Below, in pieces: positions 36,129-45,700 of a stretch of 64,000 nucleotides of DNA. Both the position numbers and the translations under genes were made by a program. The stretch is from Micromonospora phaseoli. GTDB taxonomy: Bacteria > Actinomycetota > Actinomycetes > Mycobacteriales > Micromonosporaceae. The stretch is taken from positions 208,137 through 272,136 of the forward strand of contig NZ_FNYV01000009.1 in the NCBI RefSeq assembly GCF_900109115.1, written 5' to 3'. The notes beneath the pieces are model-generated. The model did no database searches and was not told the DNA's origin. It saw only the letters and a program-made list of their open reading frames with translations. The stretch's first letter is position 1. Every line of letters begins with the position of its first letter.

Positions 36129-37376
36129 ATGGCGACCATTCCGACGGACCGCAGCCCGGACAGCACCCTGTCCTTCCTGCGGGCCGGCTACCGGTTCGTC
36201 GGCGATCGATGCGAGCGGTACGGCAGCGACATCTTCCAGACCCGGCTCCTGCTGGAACCGACGATCTGCCTGCGTGGCCGGGCCGCCGTCGAGCTCTTCT
36301 ACGACGTCGACCGATTCGTCCGCGAGGGCGCCATGCCGCTGCGGGGCCAGCGGACGCTGACCGGACGGGGCGGGGTACAGGGCCTCGACGGCGACGCCCA
36401 CCAGCGCCGCAAGGCCATGTTCATGTCGCTGATGACGCCGTCCGCCGTGCAGCACCTCGGGCAGCTCTTCGCCGACGAGTGGCAGGCCCGGATCCCCGCC
36501 TGGGAGCTGGCCGGACCGGTCACCCTGCACCCCGAGGCCACCCTGATGCTGACCCGGGCGGTCTGCGACTGGGCCGGGGTGCCCCTGGCCGCCGGCGAGC
36601 TGGACCGGCGAGCCACGGACCTGAAAGCCATGATCGACAGTGCCGCGGCGCTCGGTCCCCGGCACTGGCGTGGCCGGCTGGGTCGGCTGCGCGGCGAGCG
36701 CTGGGCCGGTGACCTCGTCGAGCGGGTACGCGACGGCTCGCTCGCCGCGCCCGAGGGCAGCGCCCTGCGGGTGATCGCCGAGCACCGCGACGACGCCGGT
36801 CGACCGCTGGCCCCCCGGGTCGCCGCGGTCGAGCTGCTCAACGTGCTCCGCCCGACCGTCGCCGTGGGCCGACTCGTGGTCTTCGCCGCGTTGGCCCTGC
36901 ACGACCATCCCGCCTGGCGGCAGCGGGTACGCGAGGACGACGACAGCACCGAGCGGTTCGTGCAGGAGGTGCGCCGTTGCTACCCGTTCTTCCCGGTGAC
37001 CGCCGCCCGGGTCCGGCGTTCCTTCCAATGGCAGGGCTACCACTTCCCCCAAGGCCGGCGGGTGCTGCTGGATCTCTACGGCACCGACCACCACCCCGCG
37101 CTGTGGCCCGAACCGGACCTGTTCCGACCCGAACGCTTCACCGGTTGGCGCGGTGACCCGTTCACGCTGATCCCACAGGGCGGCGGGGGCCACCTCACCG
37201 GCCACCGCTGCGCCGGCGAGTGGATCACCATTGAGCTGATGAAACGGGCGGTGACCCTGCTGACCGGGGCCATCCGGTACGACGTACCCCCGCAGAACCT
37301 CGCGATCGACCTGAGCCGGATGCCGGCGCTGCCGGCCAGTGGTTTCGTCGTCACCGACGTGCGCCGCACCGGCTGA
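36129..37376 (+). CDS. CYP152 family cytochrome P450 (fatty acid peroxygenase)
   Basis: 415 residues. Heme-thiolate motif PQGGGGHLTGHRCAGE near the C-terminus. LRPTVAVGRLVVFAALALH replaces the usual I-helix acid-alcohol pair by Arg-Pro, the diagnostic of CYP152 H2O2-using enzymes (P450-BSbeta, SPalpha, OleT), so it should hydroxylate or decarboxylate fatty acids without redox partners. The active-site position matching OleT His85 or BSbeta Gln85 appears to be Gln84 (VQGLDGDAH), hinting at hydroxylase rather than decarboxylase. ATG at 36129. No partner genes; strong terminator downstream. Confidence 0.92.
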   Translation: MATIPTDRSPDSTLSFLRAGYRFVGDRCERYGSDIFQTRLLLEPTICLRGRAAVELFYDVDRFVREGAMPLRGQRTLTGRGGVQGLDGDAHQRRKAMFMSLMTPSAVQHLGQLFADEWQARIPAWELAGPVTLHPEATLMLTRAVCDWAGVPLAAGELDRRATDLKAMIDSAAALGPRHWRGRLGRLRGERWAGDLVERVRDGSLAAPEGSALRVIAEHRDDAGRPLAPRVAAVELLNVLRPTVAVGRLVVFAALALHDHPAWRQRVREDDDSTERFVQEVRRCYPFFPVTAARVRRSFQWQGYHFPQGRRVLLDLYGTDHHPALWPEPDLFRPERFTGWRGDPFTLIPQGGGGHLTGHRCAGEWITIELMKRAVTLLTGAIRYDVPPQNLAIDLSRMPALPASGFVVTDVRRTG

Positions 37377-37446
37377 GCATCTGACGACTCCCGCGGCACC
37401 CACGCCGCGACCACCTCACCGCCGGAGGCTCCGGAGCGGACAGCCA

Positions 37447-37489
37447 GCAGGGGCCCCTCCTCGCCGGAAAGCTGAGGAGGGGCCCCTGC
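37447..37489. terminator. Bidirectional hairpin between P450 and DUF3618 genes
   Basis: Perfect 16-bp stem, GCAGGGGCCCCTCCTC at 37447-37462 with its complement at 37474-37489 and an 11-base loop. It serves the convergent P450 (stop 37376) and DUF3618 (stop 37560) genes. Confidence 0.85.
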
Positions 37490-37559
37490 CGACTGAAGCT
37501 GAGGCAACCGCCGGGACAGCGGCTGTACCGCCGCGATCAGTGCGTGGATGCCCTGACAG

Positions 37560-38210
37560 TCAGGACCGCACCTGGTCCCGGGAGTGCTGCGCCTGATCCT
37601 GCACGTCGTGCGCGGCGGAGCGGGTGTCGTCCTTGACCGCCTTTGCCGCGTCCTGTGCCGTGGCCTTCACCGACTCGGCGGCCCGCTCCGCCGGGGCGCG
37701 CAGCTCGTCCTTGACCTCGCTTGCCACCTGAGACAGCTTCTCGGTCACCACTGAACCGTGCTCGCCGGCCTTCTCCCGCGCCTGCGCGGCGAGGTGCTGC
37801 TCACGGCGGGTCGCCGGGATGAGGGAGGAGACGAGCATGCCTACGCCGAAGGCGACGAGACCGGCCGCCAGCGGGTTGCCCTCCGACTTCTGCCGGATGG
37901 TCTGCGGCGCCCGTTGTGCCGCGTCTCCCACGGTCGAGGCGGCCGAGTGCGCGGTGTCGCCGATCGAGGACGCCGCCGACGAGGCGCGGTCACCGATCGA
38001 GTGGGCACTCTGACTGGTGCGGTGGCCGACGTCGGATGCGGTACCCATAACCCTGTCCCTCACATTCTGCAACGCGGTGCGCGCCCGCTGCTTACGGTCA
38101 TCGACGATGCGGCTCGGACTGACCTTGTACGCCAAAGCGTCCACGTCGGAACTCAGGTCGTTACGGGTGGCTTCGATCTCCCGGCGAATCTGGTCGGGAT
38201 CGGTACTCAT
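37560..38210 (-). CDS. DUF3618 domain-containing protein
   Basis: 216 residues. N-terminal DUF3618 (DPDQIRREIEATRNDLSSDVDALAYKVSP), then a Ser/Ala repeat region with SSAASSIGDTAHSAASTVGD, one hydrophobic segment (AAGLVAFGVGMLVSSLIPA, about 113-131), and an apolipoprotein-like helical Ala/Lys/Glu tail. Last of a three-gene cassette; its ATG overlaps the stop of the Holin-X gene (ATGA). Role unknown; such proteins are linked with envelope or osmotic stress. Confidence 0.88.
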   Translation of the reverse strand: MSTDPDQIRREIEATRNDLSSDVDALAYKVSPSRIVDDRKQRARTALQNVRDRVMGTASDVGHRTSQSAHSIGDRASSAASSIGDTAHSAASTVGDAAQRAPQTIRQKSEGNPLAAGLVAFGVGMLVSSLIPATRREQHLAAQAREKAGEHGSVVTEKLSQVASEVKDELRAPAERAAESVKATAQDAAKAVKDDTRSAAHDVQDQAQHSRDQVRS

Positions 38211-38659
38211 CGGGTAACTCCCTCCGGGTGTGGCTTGAGCGCGTCGGGGATGCGCTGCACGCTGTCGTTGGTCTGCTTCAGCCCGCGGATGCGCTCCGCG
38301 TTCTTGCGGCCCATGGTGTAGAGGAGCGCCGCGATCGCGGCCCAGAGGACGGCCACGATCAGCCCGGCCCAGCCGGCGTCCATCACGTTGGACAGCCCGG
38401 CCCAGAGGGCCAGCGAGAGGAACAGGGCAACCATGTACCCGCCGAAGCCGGCGCCGCCGAAGAAGCCGGCGGCCTTGCCCGCCTTCTTACCCTCCTGGCG
38501 GATCTCGGCTTTGGCGAGCTCCACCTCCTGTCGCATCAAGGTGGACAGATCACTGGTGACCTCGCGCATCAGCTCCCCGATGGAGCTGCTCTTCACCTGT
38601 TCCGCCGCGGGCGGCTGGTACCCGGCGCCCGGTCCGGAATTCTGCGTCGGCGCGGTCAT
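38207..38659 (-). CDS. Phage-holin-like (Holin-X, DUF1469) membrane protein
   Basis: 150 residues. Actinobacterial Holin-X pattern: SIGELMREVTSDLSTLMRQEVELAKAEIRQEGKKAGKAAGFFG then two hydrophobic segments (GYMVALFLSLALWAGLSNV; GWAGLIVAVLWAAIAALLYTMG). Despite the name it is a chromosomal envelope protein; there is no prophage nearby. Overlaps the DUF3618 gene by four bases, second in the cassette. Confidence 0.9.
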   Translation of the reverse strand: MTAPTQNSGPGAGYQPPAAEQVKSSSIGELMREVTSDLSTLMRQEVELAKAEIRQEGKKAGKAAGFFGGAGFGGYMVALFLSLALWAGLSNVMDAGWAGLIVAVLWAAIAALLYTMGRKNAERIRGLKQTNDSVQRIPDALKPHPEGVTR

Positions 38660-38690
38660 CCCGTCGCCTCCCTTCGGATGAGTGGGGCGC

Positions 38691-39461
38691 TCACGGGCGG
38701 GTGGCGCCGCTCGATGGCACCCCGGGGAGCGGGTCGGTCTGGTTCACCGGACGTAGCGGCGTGTCCGTGCCGGAATAGGCGTCGCTGGCCGGACGGAATT
38801 CGGTGGGGTGCGCGAGCGAATCGGGGTGGCCGGCCGGAGTCACAGCGTCCGATCCGGTGTGCGCAGCGGGCGACGGGGTCGGCGTCGGCCGGACCGCGGT
38901 GCGGTCGGGGTCGGATGCCGGGTCGCCAGCCGGCACATGGCCGGGACGATCGTCACCGGCCGCCCCGGACAGGTTGCGGGTCAGTCGGCCGGCCACCACA
39001 CCGAGCAGGGCCGCGCCGGCAAGGAAGGTGCCGGGGTTGCGGCGCGCATAGTCACGTACCTCTGTGAGCAGGTCACCCGGCTCGCGGCGGTCCAGCCAAC
39101 CGGCCAGGCCGTGCACCCGGTCGGAGGCCTGACGGGCGAGCTCGCTCACCGGGCCGGCTTGGCCGCCGTTGTCGGCCATCGACCGCATCTCGTCGGCCAG
39201 GGAGCGCAGGCCGCCGGCCGCGCGGCGCTGCTGCTCACCGGCGTGGCCGACGAGTTGGGTGCGGGCCTCGCCGTACAGGTCACGGGCCTGGTGGGCCGCC
39301 TCCCGGCCCACCAGCCGGCCCTGCTCACGGGCGGTATCGGCAACCGCGCCACCGGCATGCGCAGCCTCCGAGCCCACCTGCCGGGCCTGCTCCCGGATGC
39401 CGCTACCGTTCGTCGAATCGGACCCGTGGGTCGCGGGCGTGGTTGACAGATCGTAGGTCAT
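38691..39461 (-). CDS. Hypothetical protein with helical repeats and single hydrophobic segment
   Basis: 256 residues from the ATG at 39461. Long Ala/Glu/Gln-rich helical region (IREQARQVGSEAAHAGGAV, AREQGRLVGREAAHQARDL, AGGLRSLADEMRSM), one hydrophobic segment (GTFLAGAALLGVVAGRL, near 165-182) and a Pro/Thr/Asp-rich tail. It heads the cassette with Holin-X and DUF3618; 31 bases separate it from Holin-X. Similar proteins accompany Holin-X in many actinobacteria. Function unknown. Confidence 0.8.
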   Translation of the reverse strand: MTYDLSTTPATHGSDSTNGSGIREQARQVGSEAAHAGGAVADTAREQGRLVGREAAHQARDLYGEARTQLVGHAGEQQRRAAGGLRSLADEMRSMADNGGQAGPVSELARQASDRVHGLAGWLDRREPGDLLTEVRDYARRNPGTFLAGAALLGVVAGRLTRNLSGAAGDDRPGHVPAGDPASDPDRTAVRPTPTPSPAAHTGSDAVTPAGHPDSLAHPTEFRPASDAYSGTDTPLRPVNQTDPLPGVPSSGATRP

Positions 39462-39670
39462 GGTGTCCCTTCCGCTACGGGGGTTGTCGCGGGTGTTCGG
39501 GGTGCGGCGGGTGATGTCGCCGCCGCCACTCAATGACCTACCCTGCGCATTCGCGCCCATGCGCGATTCGGTAATTCTTCGCGGAACGGTCCGTCCGGCC
39601 ACCGGATGGAGGGTCGACGGGCTCGCCTCGGAGCACGCAACGCGACCGCCCTGCGGTGCCCCGGCTTCAA

Positions 39671-39715
39671 CCAGCGGGCGGCCGGGGGCACCAGGCCCGT
39701 CCGGCCGCCCGCTGG
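39671..39715 (-). terminator. Hairpin terminator of obg
   Basis: 15-bp perfect stem CCAGCGGGCGGCCGG (39671-39685) and its complement at 39701-39715, ending 36 bases after the obg stop. The 15-base loop has GGG and CCC that may extend the pairing. It may also serve the divergent spacer to the 39461 gene. Confidence 0.8.
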
Positions 39716-39751
39716 GAACCAGCAGTCGCCCCATCTCGGAGCGCGTCGATG

Positions 39752-41203
39752 CTACTCGGCGTCTTCCCCGCCGTCGGCCGTCGCCGCGATCTCGTCCTCC
39801 GGCCGCTGCCGACGGGCCTTACGGGCCGCCAGCCGCTCGGCGGCGCCGGCCCTGGTCACCTGGTCCTCCAGCCGCACGTCGCGCCCGCGGGAACCGGGCA
39901 CGAAGTCGACCCCGGCGTACAGCGCCGGCTGCCAGTCGAACTCGCGCTCACCGATGCGGACCAGGTCACCGGGCTGGGCGCCCGCCTTGGCCAGCTGGTC
40001 CTCGACGCCGAGACGGGCCAGCCGGTCCGCCAGGTAGCCGACCGCCTCGTCGTTGTCGAAGTTCGTCTGACGTACCCACCGCTCCGGGCGGGCACCCCGC
40101 ACGGTGTACGAGCCGTCATCGGCCGCCTCGACGGTGAAGCCCGCGTCGTCGACCGCCTTCGGCCGGATCACGATCCGGGTCGGCTCGGCCGGCGGCGTCG
40201 CCGCCCGCGCCTGCTCAACCAGCTCCGCCATCGCGTACGTGAACTCCTTGAGCCCCTCCCGGGTGGCCGCCGAAACCTCGAACACCCGCAGGCCACGCGC
40301 CTGAAGGTCGGGCCGGACGATCTCCGCGAGGTCGCGGCCGTCGGGCACGTCGACCTTGTTCAACGCGACCAGCCGGGGCCGGTCGGCCAGACCGCCGTAC
40401 GCGGCCAACTCCGCCTCGATGGTGTCGATGTCGGCGAGCGGGTCCCGACCTGGCTCCAGGGTGGCGGTGTCGATCACGTGCACCAGCACCGTGCAGCGTT
40501 CGACGTGCCGCAGGAACTCCAGCCCCAGCCCCTTGCCGGTGGCGGCACCCGGAATCAGGCCCGGCACGTCGGCGACGGTGTAGGTGTGGTTGTCGACCCG
40601 GACCACCCCGAGGTTCGGCACCAGGGTCGTGAACGGGTAGTCCGCGATCTTCGGCTTGGCCGCCGAGATGACCGAGATCAGCGAGGACTTCCCGGCCGAC
40701 GGAAAGCCCACCAGGCCGACGTCGGCGACGCTCTTCAGCTCCAGCACCACGTCCAACTGCTCACCCGGCTCGCCCAGCTCGGCGAAGCCGGGTGCCTTGC
40801 GGCGGGCGTTGGCCAGCGAGGCGTTGCCCCGGCCACCGCGCCCGCCCCGGGCCACCTCGAAGGTGGTGCCGGCGCCGACCATGTCCGCCAGCACGGTGCC
40901 GTCGACGGTCTGCACGACGGTGCCGTCCGGCACCTTGAGCACCAGGTGCTGGCCGTTCGCGCCGTCCCGGTTCGACCCGGCGCCACCTCTGCCGTTCTCC
41001 GCCTTGACGTGCGGCCGGAAGTGGAAGTCCAACAGGGTGGTCACCTGCGGGTCGACCACCAGCGACACGGTGCCACCGTGCCCGCCGTTGCCGCCGTCCG
41101 GCCCGCCGAACGGCTTGAACTTCTCCCGGTGGATCGAGACACAGCCGTGCCCACCATCGCCGGCCTGCAGGTGCAGGACGACCCGGTCAACGAACGTCGC
41201 CAC
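39752..41203 (-). CDS. obg: GTPase Obg (CgtA), 50S ribosome assembly factor
   Basis: 483 residues. N-terminal glycine-rich OBG fold (DRVVLHLQAGDGGHGCVSIHREK with GGNGGHGG) to about 160, then the GTPase domain with G1 GFPSAGKSS, Walker-type DVPGLIPGA, NKVD, and a C-terminal OCT domain (about 350-430) with VRQTNFDNDEAVGYL. Start is GTG at 41203 with GGAAGGA upstream; a longer in-frame read starting at 41359 overlaps the terminator region. Follows rpmA; an intrinsic terminator lies between. Confidence 0.97.
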   Translation of the reverse strand: MATFVDRVVLHLQAGDGGHGCVSIHREKFKPFGGPDGGNGGHGGTVSLVVDPQVTTLLDFHFRPHVKAENGRGGAGSNRDGANGQHLVLKVPDGTVVQTVDGTVLADMVGAGTTFEVARGGRGGRGNASLANARRKAPGFAELGEPGEQLDVVLELKSVADVGLVGFPSAGKSSLISVISAAKPKIADYPFTTLVPNLGVVRVDNHTYTVADVPGLIPGAATGKGLGLEFLRHVERCTVLVHVIDTATLEPGRDPLADIDTIEAELAAYGGLADRPRLVALNKVDVPDGRDLAEIVRPDLQARGLRVFEVSAATREGLKEFTYAMAELVEQARAATPPAEPTRIVIRPKAVDDAGFTVEAADDGSYTVRGARPERWVRQTNFDNDEAVGYLADRLARLGVEDQLAKAGAQPGDLVRIGEREFDWQPALYAGVDFVPGSRGRDVRLEDQVTRAGAAERLAARKARRQRPEDEIAATADGGEDAE

Positions 41204-41246
41204 GGGCGTCAATCCTTCCAGCGAGGTCGAGCCCTCGCGCGAAAAA

Positions 41247-41288
41247 GGCGAAGCGGGCCAGGACACGAGGTCCGCGGCCCGCTTCGCC
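41247..41288 (-). terminator. Intrinsic terminator between rpmA and obg
   Basis: On the minus strand GGCGAAGCGGGCC forms a 13-bp stem with GGCCCGCTTCGCC (41276-41288 and 41247-41259), a loop with nested GGAC/GTCC, and then TTTTT. This is a canonical intrinsic terminator 10 bases after the rpmA stop. Confidence 0.88.
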
Positions 41289-41297
41289 CGAAGAAAA

Positions 41298-41552
41298 CTA
41301 CTGCTGCGGCACGATGCTGACGGTCTTGCGACCGCGCTTGGTGCCGAACTGGACCGCACCGGCGGTCAGCGCGAAGAGCGTGTCGTCTCCGCCGCGGCCG
41401 ACCAGGTCACCGGGGTGGAACTTGGTGCCGCGCTGCCGGACGATGATCTCGCCCGCGCTGACAACCTGACCACCGAAGCGCTTCACGCCGAGTCGCTGCG
41501 CCGCGGAGTCACGGCCGTTGCGCGAGCTGGACGCACCCTTTTTGTGAGCCAT
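41298..41552 (-). CDS. rpmA: 50S ribosomal protein L27
   Basis: 84 residues. MAHKKGASSSRNGRDS is the classical L27 start, then GVKRFGGQVVSAGEIIVRQRGTKFHPG and GRGGDDTLFAL. Sits near the peptidyl transferase centre. ATG start, 11 bases after the rplU stop, so rplU and rpmA are co-transcribed. Confidence 0.98.
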   Translation of the reverse strand: MAHKKGASSSRNGRDSAAQRLGVKRFGGQVVSAGEIIVRQRGTKFHPGDLVGRGGDDTLFALTAGAVQFGTKRGRKTVSIVPQQ

Positions 41553-41563
41553 CTGAGGACGAC

Positions 41564-41878
41564 CTACTTCCCGCTGGAGATGCCGGTCACCTTGACCTGG
41601 GTCAGCGGCTGGCGGTGACCCTGGCGCTTGTGGTAGCCGGTCTTGTTCTTGAACTTGTGGATCCGGATCTTCGGGCCCTTGGTGTGCGCGGCGATCTCGC
41701 CGGACACCTCGACCTGAGCGAGCTTCGTCGCGTCGGTCACCAGGTCGTCACCGTCGACGAGGAGCACCGCGGCGAGCTTCACCGCGTCGCCGGGGGCACC
41801 GACGAGCTTCTCGACCTCGATCACGTCGCCCTCGGCGACCTTGTACTGCTTGCCGCCGGTCTTGACGATCGCGTACAT
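41564..41878 (-). CDS. rplU: 50S ribosomal protein L21
   Basis: 104 residues from the ATG at 41878. MYAIVKTGGKQYKVAEGDVI is the canonical start, with HKFKNKTGYHKRQGHRQPLTQVKV the C-terminal signature. Longer in-frame reading upstream is a leader. First gene of rplU-rpmA. Confidence 0.98.
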   Translation of the reverse strand: MYAIVKTGGKQYKVAEGDVIEVEKLVGAPGDAVKLAAVLLVDGDDLVTDATKLAQVEVSGEIAAHTKGPKIRIHKFKNKTGYHKRQGHRQPLTQVKVTGISSGK

Positions 41879-42043
41879 CGGAGGCGGACTCCCTGTCGTT
41901 GAGGCTACTGACGGTCGTCCCCGCGGCGGCTCGCCGGGTAGCAGAGGCACGGCGGCCTGGGCGCGCGAGAACACGGCACACCAAAGTGCGCCGCAGGTCA
42001 GCGTACGCCATGGTCGGGCCGGTACCCAAACCGGGTCGGCCGG

Positions 42044-42559
42044 TCAGCGGGCGCAGAGCTGGTCGAGGCGCTGCTGAAGACCGTCGAGCGAGGTCTCCCC
42101 GATCGCCTCGATGTCCGTGCCGAGCCGGCCGACCTCGGTCGCCAGGTCGGTCAGCAGCGTCTTGAGCTGCGGATCGTCGGCGCGGCTCGACTGCTCGCGG
42201 AGCGCCTGGCGCCAGCCGGAGAGCGCCTTCTCGGCCCGCTTGGCGGCGGCCTCGGCACCGCCCGCGTCACCCGCGCCGGTCGCCGAGACCATGCTGCCGA
42301 GGTGCGCGACGTACTCCTTACCGGCCTCGCTACTGGCCTGCTGCGCGGCCGCACACACCTCGGGGGCGTTCCCGCCGGCCGTCCCCGGAGCCGGTGTCGC
42401 CACCGGCAGTTCGGGGGTGGGGGTGACCGGGGCGAGGGTGGCTCCGACGGGCGTCGAGGTGGTCGCGGCCGGATCGTCGGCCTGACGCTGCGGTCCGGAG
42501 CAGCCGGCGGCGGCGACCAGCACCGCGGTGACCGCCGTGGCGGTGAGCAGACGGCGCAT
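42044..42559 (-). CDS. Putative lipoprotein
   Basis: 171 residues. Signal peptide MRRLLTATAVTAVLVAAAGCSG with lipobox AAAGC (Cys20), Pro/Thr-rich linker (about 21-62), then a helical domain (PEVCAAAQQASSEAGKEYVAHL ... LQQRLDQLCAR) with two further Cys that could pair. Helical pattern with periodic Ala/Glu suggests a coiled bundle. AGGAGG is six bases upstream of the ATG. It lies between rplU and rne in the same direction; in mycobacteria dctA occupies that place. Function unknown. Confidence 0.85.
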   Translation of the reverse strand: MRRLLTATAVTAVLVAAAGCSGPQRQADDPAATTSTPVGATLAPVTPTPELPVATPAPGTAGGNAPEVCAAAQQASSEAGKEYVAHLGSMVSATGAGDAGGAEAAAKRAEKALSGWRQALREQSSRADDPQLKTLLTDLATEVGRLGTDIEAIGETSLDGLQQRLDQLCAR

Positions 42560-42681
42560 CGTTGCCTCCTCTGGGCGACCGGCACCGGCCTTCGTGGCTG
42601 GCGGCCTGGTGCAGAACCAGGGCCAGGGCGCGCCGCACGCCCCTGGGTCAGGCGCCGCACGTCGCCGCCGTCGACCATACG

Positions 42682-42723
42682 CGAGGCCCCTCCCGACGGT
42701 CATCACCGCCGGGAGGGGCCTCG
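42682..42723 (-). terminator. Hairpin terminator of rne
   Basis: A long stem of CGAGGCCCCTCCCG paired with CGGGAGGGGCCTCG, extended inward by CGGT/ACCG past an A-C mismatch, loop CATC. It lies just downstream of the rne stop (42744). Confidence 0.9.
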
Positions 42724-42743
42724 CTCGACCAGTCGGCCGCCGG

Positions 42744-45700
42744 TCAGGGGCGGGTACGCCGACGCGCGCCGCTCCGGCGGGAGCGACGCCGGCCGGTGCC
42801 ACCCTCGCCGCCGTCCTCCTCGTCGACCTCGGCGAGTGCGTCCGGGTCGTCCGGGGCGGCCAGCCGGGCCGACTCGCCCTGCTGGCTGTCGGCGACCGCC
42901 GGCTCGGCCGGTGTCTCCGTCTCGTAGCGAGACAGGTCGTACCCCATCGTGTCGTGCAGGCCGGCATCGACGGTGCTCGCGGCGTCGGTCTCGGTGACCT
43001 CCACCACGGTCCGCTCCGTCGGGCCGTTCTTACGGCCCCGGCGCCGGGACGAGGCGCTCGTCGTCTCGGCGGCCGGAACACCAGCCGAGGCGACCGCCTT
43101 CACCTTGTCCCCACCGCCACCGGGACGCGGCTTCTCCGGCACCGGCTCGGTGTGGATGATCAGCCCTCGGCCCTTGCAGCAGTCACAGGTCTCGCTGAAC
43201 GCCTCCAACAGCCCGGCACCGATCCGCTTACGGGTCATCTGCACCAGGCCCAGTGACGTGATCTCGGTGACCTGGTGCTTGGTGCGGTCCCGCCCCAGGC
43301 ACTCGGTCAGTCGGCGCAGCACCAGCTCCCGGTTCGACTCCAACACCATGTCGATGAAGTCGATCACCACGATGCCGCCGATGTCCCGCAGCCGCAGCTG
43401 CCGGACGATCTCCTCGGCCGCCTCCAGGTTGTTGCGGGTGACCGTCTCCTCCAGGTTGCCCCCGGCGCCGGTGTACTTGCCGGTGTTGACGTCGACCACG
43501 GTCATCGCCTCGGTCCGGTCGATCACCAGATGACCGCCGGACGGCAGGAAGACCTTGCGGTCGAGCCCCTTGAGGATCTGTTCGTCGATCCGGTACTCGG
43601 TGAACACATCCTTGGTGCCGACGTGCCGGCGCAGCCGCGCGACCAGGTCCGGCGACACGTGCGACAGGTACGACTCGACGAGGTCGTAGGCCGTGTCGCC
43701 CTCGATCACCAGGTCCCGGAAGTCCTCGTTGAACAGGTCACGGACCACCCGGATCACCAGATCCGGCTCCTCGTACAGGAGCACCGGCGCACCGCCCTCG
43801 GCGGCCTTGTCCTGGATGTCCTCCCACTGCGCCTGGAGCCGCTTGACGTCCCGGGCCAACTCGTCCTCGCTGGCCCCCTCGGCTGCGGTCCGGACGATCA
43901 CGCCGGCACCGTCCGGAACCAGCTTCTTCAGCGCGTCGCGCAGCCGCTTGCGCTCGGTGTCCGGCAACTTGCGGCTGATCCCGGAGGCGTTGCCGCCGGG
44001 CACGTAGACCAGGTGCCGGCCGGAGAGGGCGATGTGACTCGTCAATCGCGCGCCCTTGTGCCCGACCGGATCCTTGGTGACCTGCACCAGCACCGAGTCG
44101 CCGGACCGGAGCGCCTGCTCGATCGAACGGGCCCGCCCCTCCAGACCGGAGGTGTCCCAGTTGACCTCGCCGGCGTACAGGACCGCGTTGCGGCCCCGGC
44201 CGATGTCGACGAAGGCCGCCTCCATGCTGGGCAGCACGTTCTGCACCTTGCCCAGGTAGACGTTGCCGGCCATGGTGCCCGCGGAGTTACGCGTCACGTA
44301 GTGCTCGACCAGGACGCCGTCCTCCAGCACGGCGATCTGGGTGCGGTCACCCCGCTGACGTACCGCCATCACCCGGTCGACCGCCTCCCGGCGGGCCAGG
44401 AACTCGGACTCGCTGAGGATCGGCGGGCGGGTCCGGCGCTGCTCCCGCCCGTCGCGGCGGCGCTGCCGCTTGGCCTCCAGCCGGGTCGAGCCGGAGACGC
44501 CCTGCACCTCGTCGACCGTCCGGCGCGGCTCCCTGATCTTCACGACGGTGGGTACGCCGTCGTCGGCGGCGCCGTCGGTGTCACCGGCGCCCCGGCGGCG
44601 GCGCCGACGACGGCGGCGGGTCATCCCGTCCCCACCCTCGGCGTCGTCGCCCTCCTCGGCCTCAGCCTCGTCCGCCTCTGCCCGGACGGTCTCCTCGGCC
44701 TCGCTGTCCTCGGCGTCCTCGCTGTCCTCGGCGTCGTCGATGTCGTCGGTACCGCCCTTGCCGCGGCCGCGGCCCCGGCGGCCACGCCGGCGGCGGCGCC
44801 GGCCGGCGGCGGTGTCCTCGTCGTCCTCGTCGTCCTCGTCTTCGGTGGCCTCCTCGGCCACCGCGGCGATCTGCTCCTCGTCGGCCTCGACCGCCACCAC
44901 CGGCTCGGTCTCCCGGCGGCCACGACGGCGACGACGCGTCGGCTCGACCGGCTCCTCCGCAGTCTCGTCCTCGGCCGACGGCGCCGCGGCTGCGGCGAGG
45001 CGGGCCGCGTTGATCTCCTCCGGTGCCATGAACAACACCGTCGGTGCACTGAGCGCGGTCCTTCTGCGGCGGGACCGGGGCTCCGCCGCCGGCTGCACAG
45101 CGGCCTCCTGGTCCGGCTGCGCCGCCGGCTCGTCGATACCGCTCGGCGCGGCGGCCACCGGCGCGGCGTCCGCCTCGGCGGGCAACACGGCGGAGCCGAA
45201 GTCGGTGCCGGCCTCCGGTTCCGTGATCGACGGCTCGGCCGCCGGGAGTTGCGCAGCCGGCTCGGCCGGCGGGAACTGCGCAGTCGGCTCGGCCGGGACG
45301 TCGACGGGCGCCTCGGCCGCTGTGGGCCCGGCCTTCTTACGGCGGGTACGGGTCACCTTGACCGGCGGCACGACGTCCTCGGCGGCGGCCTCGGCCGCTA
45401 CCGCGGCCAGCGGCTCCTCGGTGCTCTTCTGAGTGGTGGTGGCCTTGCGGCGGCGTCGCGGCGTCTTCGCCGCGGGGTCGAGGTCGCCGGAGACCGGGGC
45501 GAACACCTCGGCCTGGGGAGCTTCCCCACTGCCCACCGCCGCGGCGCTGGGCGCCTCGACCGGGGCATCGGTCTGCTCCGGCTGACTGACCGGGGTGGCC
45601 CGGCGGCGGGTCGTCCGGCGCCGGGGCGCTGCCTCGGCGTCCGACGCGCCACCCAGATCCGCGGCACCACTCACGGTGCCGGGGCCCTCCCCCGGCGTGC

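Noticed and set aside
38207..38659. Prophage, from the holin-like gene
   Set aside because: No integrase, capsid, terminase or attachment site nearby; Holin-X is a common chromosomal family in actinobacteria.
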